In this document: positions 62,876 to 64,000 of the stretch, one piece after another | Numbering within the stretch: position 1 is the stretch's first letter | How the letters are laid out: each line of letters starts with the position of its first letter | Origin: Pseudomonas viridiflava | GTDB lineage: Bacteria; Pseudomonadota; Gammaproteobacteria; Pseudomonadales; Pseudomonadaceae | Assembly (NCBI RefSeq): GCF_900590885.1 | Contig: NZ_UUON01000001.1 | Location: forward strand, 558,001 to 622,000 | Reading direction: 5' to 3' | DNA length: 64,000 nt | The notes under the pieces: model-generated | The model's database searches: none | Told to the model about the DNA's origin: nothing | What the model saw: the letters and a program-made list of their open reading frames with translations, nothing else | Position numbers and translations under genes: made by a program

Positions 62876-62891
62876 AGCAAGTCACGCGCCA
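62876..62891 (-). promoter_or_regulatory. Sigma-54 promoter of nasC
   Basis: TGGCGCGTGACTTGCT on the minus strand matches TGGCACG-N4-TTGCW with the GG-N10-GC core intact. Transcription would start near 62866, eight bases before the P1 hairpin, so the whole two-hairpin leader is transcribed. Confidence 0.75.
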
Positions 62892-63050
62892 GGTTTGGCA
62901 TGGCCCTTGTGGTCAGTGGCTTTTTGTGGACAGGTGCTTATTGTGGCGAGGGAGTTATGTGCACGGTTATGAAGCGTGGCGCACCAGTTGGAGGCGGATT
63001 TGCGTCGGTTGAATTCGGCTTGAGCGCGCATTCACGGGCGATCTGCGGAT
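62892..63050. other. Central regulatory region between nasC and nirB
   Basis: This is the middle of the only gene-free stretch above 300 bases (62746-63242). It lies between two divergent sigma-54 promoters, where enhancer sites for NtrC are expected. A partial match to GCACC-N5-GGTGC is present (GCACCAGTTGGAGGC, 62981-62995), and a GGTGC half site at 62934-62938. No coding potential was seen. Confidence 0.45.
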
Positions 63051-63066
63051 TGGCACGCCGCCTGCA
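63051..63066 (+). promoter_or_regulatory. Sigma-54 promoter of nirB
   Basis: TGGCACGCCGCCTGCA has the exact GG-N10-GC core and the TGGCAC element. Transcription should begin near 63077, nine bases before the first leader hairpin. Confidence 0.8.
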
Positions 63067-63085
63067 AGTCCACCCTCAACCCACC

Positions 63086-63177
63086 TCGGTCAACGACGAT
63101 CGACTACAAGGGCAATAGCGATGGATCCGGCGCAGTCGCCGAACCGATCCCGCCACAAGAACAGGCAAAGACGCCTG
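63086..63177 (+). promoter_or_regulatory. ANTAR target hairpins in the nirB leader
   Basis: P1 is TCGGTC-AACGAC-GATCGA (63086-63103), P2 is CAGGC-AAAGAC-GCCTG (63162-63177). Both loops obey the A1/G4 rule and resemble the nasC loops (AACG.., AAAG.C). A third hairpin (GGATC-CGGCG-CAGT-CGCCG, then GATCC, 63123-63150) lies between them and would shorten the distance in the folded RNA. Confidence 0.7.
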
Positions 63178-63205
63178 GAACCGCAAGGTTTCAGGCGTTT
63201 TTTTT
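63171..63205 (+). terminator. Leader terminator upstream of nirB
   Basis: ACGCCTGGAACC-GCAA-GGTTTCAGGCGT, a 12-bp stem with one G-U pair, followed by eight T, 37 bases before the nirB start. Its 5' arm overlaps the 3' part of hairpin P2, so P2 formation prevents termination. Confidence 0.9.
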
Positions 63206-63242
63206 GCTTTTTAAACCGTGATGAATGGTGTCAGGTGCTGAT

Positions 63243-64000
63243 ATGAACAAACCGATGAAAACCCTGATCGTCGTGGGCAATGGCATGGTCGGCCATCACT
63301 GTGTGGAGCAACTGATCGAGCGCGGTGCGCTGGGTCACTACCGCTTGCATGTGTTCAGCGAGGAGCCGATGCGCGCCTATGACCGTGTGCATCTGTCCGA
63401 GTATTTCACCGGCCGCGATGCCGAGTCGCTGGCACTCTCCGACGCGGCGCTGTACCAGACGCCGGGCGTGACCTTGCACTTGGGCGTGCCGGTACTGGAA
63501 ATCGACCGCGCCCGTCGTGAGGTGATCACCGCCAATGGCTGCGTGGCCTACGACACGTTGGTCTTGGCCACTGGCTCCTACCCGTTTGTACCGCCGATTG
63601 AAGGCGCCGAAGGCGATTCGCGCCTGGTGTACCGCACCCTGCAAGACCTCGACGCGATCCGCGCTGCCGCCGCCAATGCCCGCCGTGGCGTAGTGGTCGG
63701 TGGTGGCCTGCTGGGCCTTGAGGCCGCCAACGCGCTGAAAAGCCTTGGGCTGGAAGCCCACGTGGTGGAGTTCGCGCCGCGCCTGATGCCGGTGCAGCTG
63801 GATGACTTTGGCGGGCTGGCGCTCAAGGCGCAGATCGAGCGCCTCGGCGTCGGTGTGCATCTGTCCCGCGCCACGCAGTCGATCAGTGCGGGCGAGCAGT
63901 ATCGCTATCGGATGAACTTCGCCAATGAGGAATTCCTCGAAACCGACCTGATTGTGTTCTCCGCCGGGATCCGCGCCCAGGATGCCCTGGCACGCCAGGC
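63243..64000 (+). CDS. nirB: Nitrite reductase (NADH) large subunit NirB, partial
   Basis: First 252 codons of a gene that runs off the window. The FAD-binding start LIVVGNGMVGHHCVEQLIER and the NAD-binding GVVVGGGLLGLEAANALKSLG segment are typical of NirB, which reduces nitrite to ammonia with NADH. YDRVHLSEYF and LVLATGSYPFVPPI agree. Start at ATG 63243, about 6 bases after CAGGTG. It is divergent from nasC, with its own sigma-54 promoter and attenuator. The siroheme and Fe-S part lies outside the window. Confidence 0.9.
   Translation, partial: MNKPMKTLIVVGNGMVGHHCVEQLIERGALGHYRLHVFSEEPMRAYDRVHLSEYFTGRDAESLALSDAALYQTPGVTLHLGVPVLEIDRARREVITANGCVAYDTLVLATGSYPFVPPIEGAEGDSRLVYRTLQDLDAIRAAAANARRGVVVGGGLLGLEAANALKSLGLEAHVVEFAPRLMPVQLDDFGGLALKAQIERLGVGVHLSRATQSISAGEQYRYRMNFANEEFLETDLIVFSAGIRAQDALARQ

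Noticed and set aside
62852..62884. A longer hairpin upstream of P1 in the nasC leader (TGACT/AGTCA arms)
   Set aside because: It overlaps the sigma-54 promoter and would be only partly transcribed; the hexaloop hairpin at 62841-62858 fits the start site.

Overview
The window is a GC-rich chromosomal segment from a fluorescent Pseudomonas, most likely the P. fluorescens group. The evidence is the gene content (MiaE, the itaconate locus, a nitrate reductase-flavoprotein fusion, many LysR/AraC/MocR regulator-transporter pairs) and the scattered TGTGGGAGGGGGC palindromes of the REP type common in that group. It is packed with short operons. I saw no rRNA, tRNA, CRISPR array, insertion sequence or prophage.

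Left part (1-9.5 kb): miaE, an MFS exporter and a GFA-fold protein lead into a tightly overlapping four-gene operon (2402-8636). It encodes a MoxR-type AAA+ ATPase, a small bpX5-like protein, a protein with a degenerate vWA domain plus a propeller-like part, and a 960-residue two-TM protein with a bpX6-like N-terminus. It fits the computationally defined MoxR-vWA-beta-propeller ternary systems, whose function is not experimentally known to me. Next (8.6-18.3 kb) comes an itaconate catabolic locus: LysR regulator, Ich, acyl-CoA dehydrogenase, MmgE/PrpD protein, Ict, Ccl and a TRAP transporter. It would import itaconate, activate it to itaconyl-CoA, hydrate it to citramalyl-CoA and cleave that to acetyl-CoA and pyruvate.

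Middle (18-45 kb): AmpC beta-lactamase, a DUF2252 protein, a dienelactone hydrolase, a thioesterase, YceI, an EamA/MocR pair, an NTF2-like protein, a secreted SMP-30 lactonase, an amidase with an MmyB-type regulator, and a divergent cluster of an orphan sugar-binding protein, PhyH dioxygenase and SDR facing LacI and an inositol dehydrogenase. Two cyclic-di-GMP enzymes, a fosmidomycin-type exporter with its AraC regulator, and an AraC/hydrolase/MFS unit follow.

Right part (45-64 kb): GAF protein, ProP, a GNAT enzyme, a hexuronate-type transporter, a MarR-GNAT fusion with a well-marked autoregulatory operator, EamA/LysR, a lipoprotein sugar dehydrogenase, and a UvsE-kinase-nucleotidyltransferase operon. 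After a decayed hydrolase fragment and a chemoreceptor, the window ends in divergent assimilatory nitrate (nasC-flavoprotein fusion) and nitrite (nirB, cut by the window edge) reductase genes. Each of these two has a sigma-54 promoter and a leader with two hexaloop hairpins and a rho-independent terminator, the arrangement of ANTAR (NasR/NasT-type) antitermination.

The main themes are uptake and breakdown of organic acids and sugars, drug or metabolite export with dedicated local regulators, and nitrogen control. Functions are inferred from sequence recalled from memory; no database search was possible.
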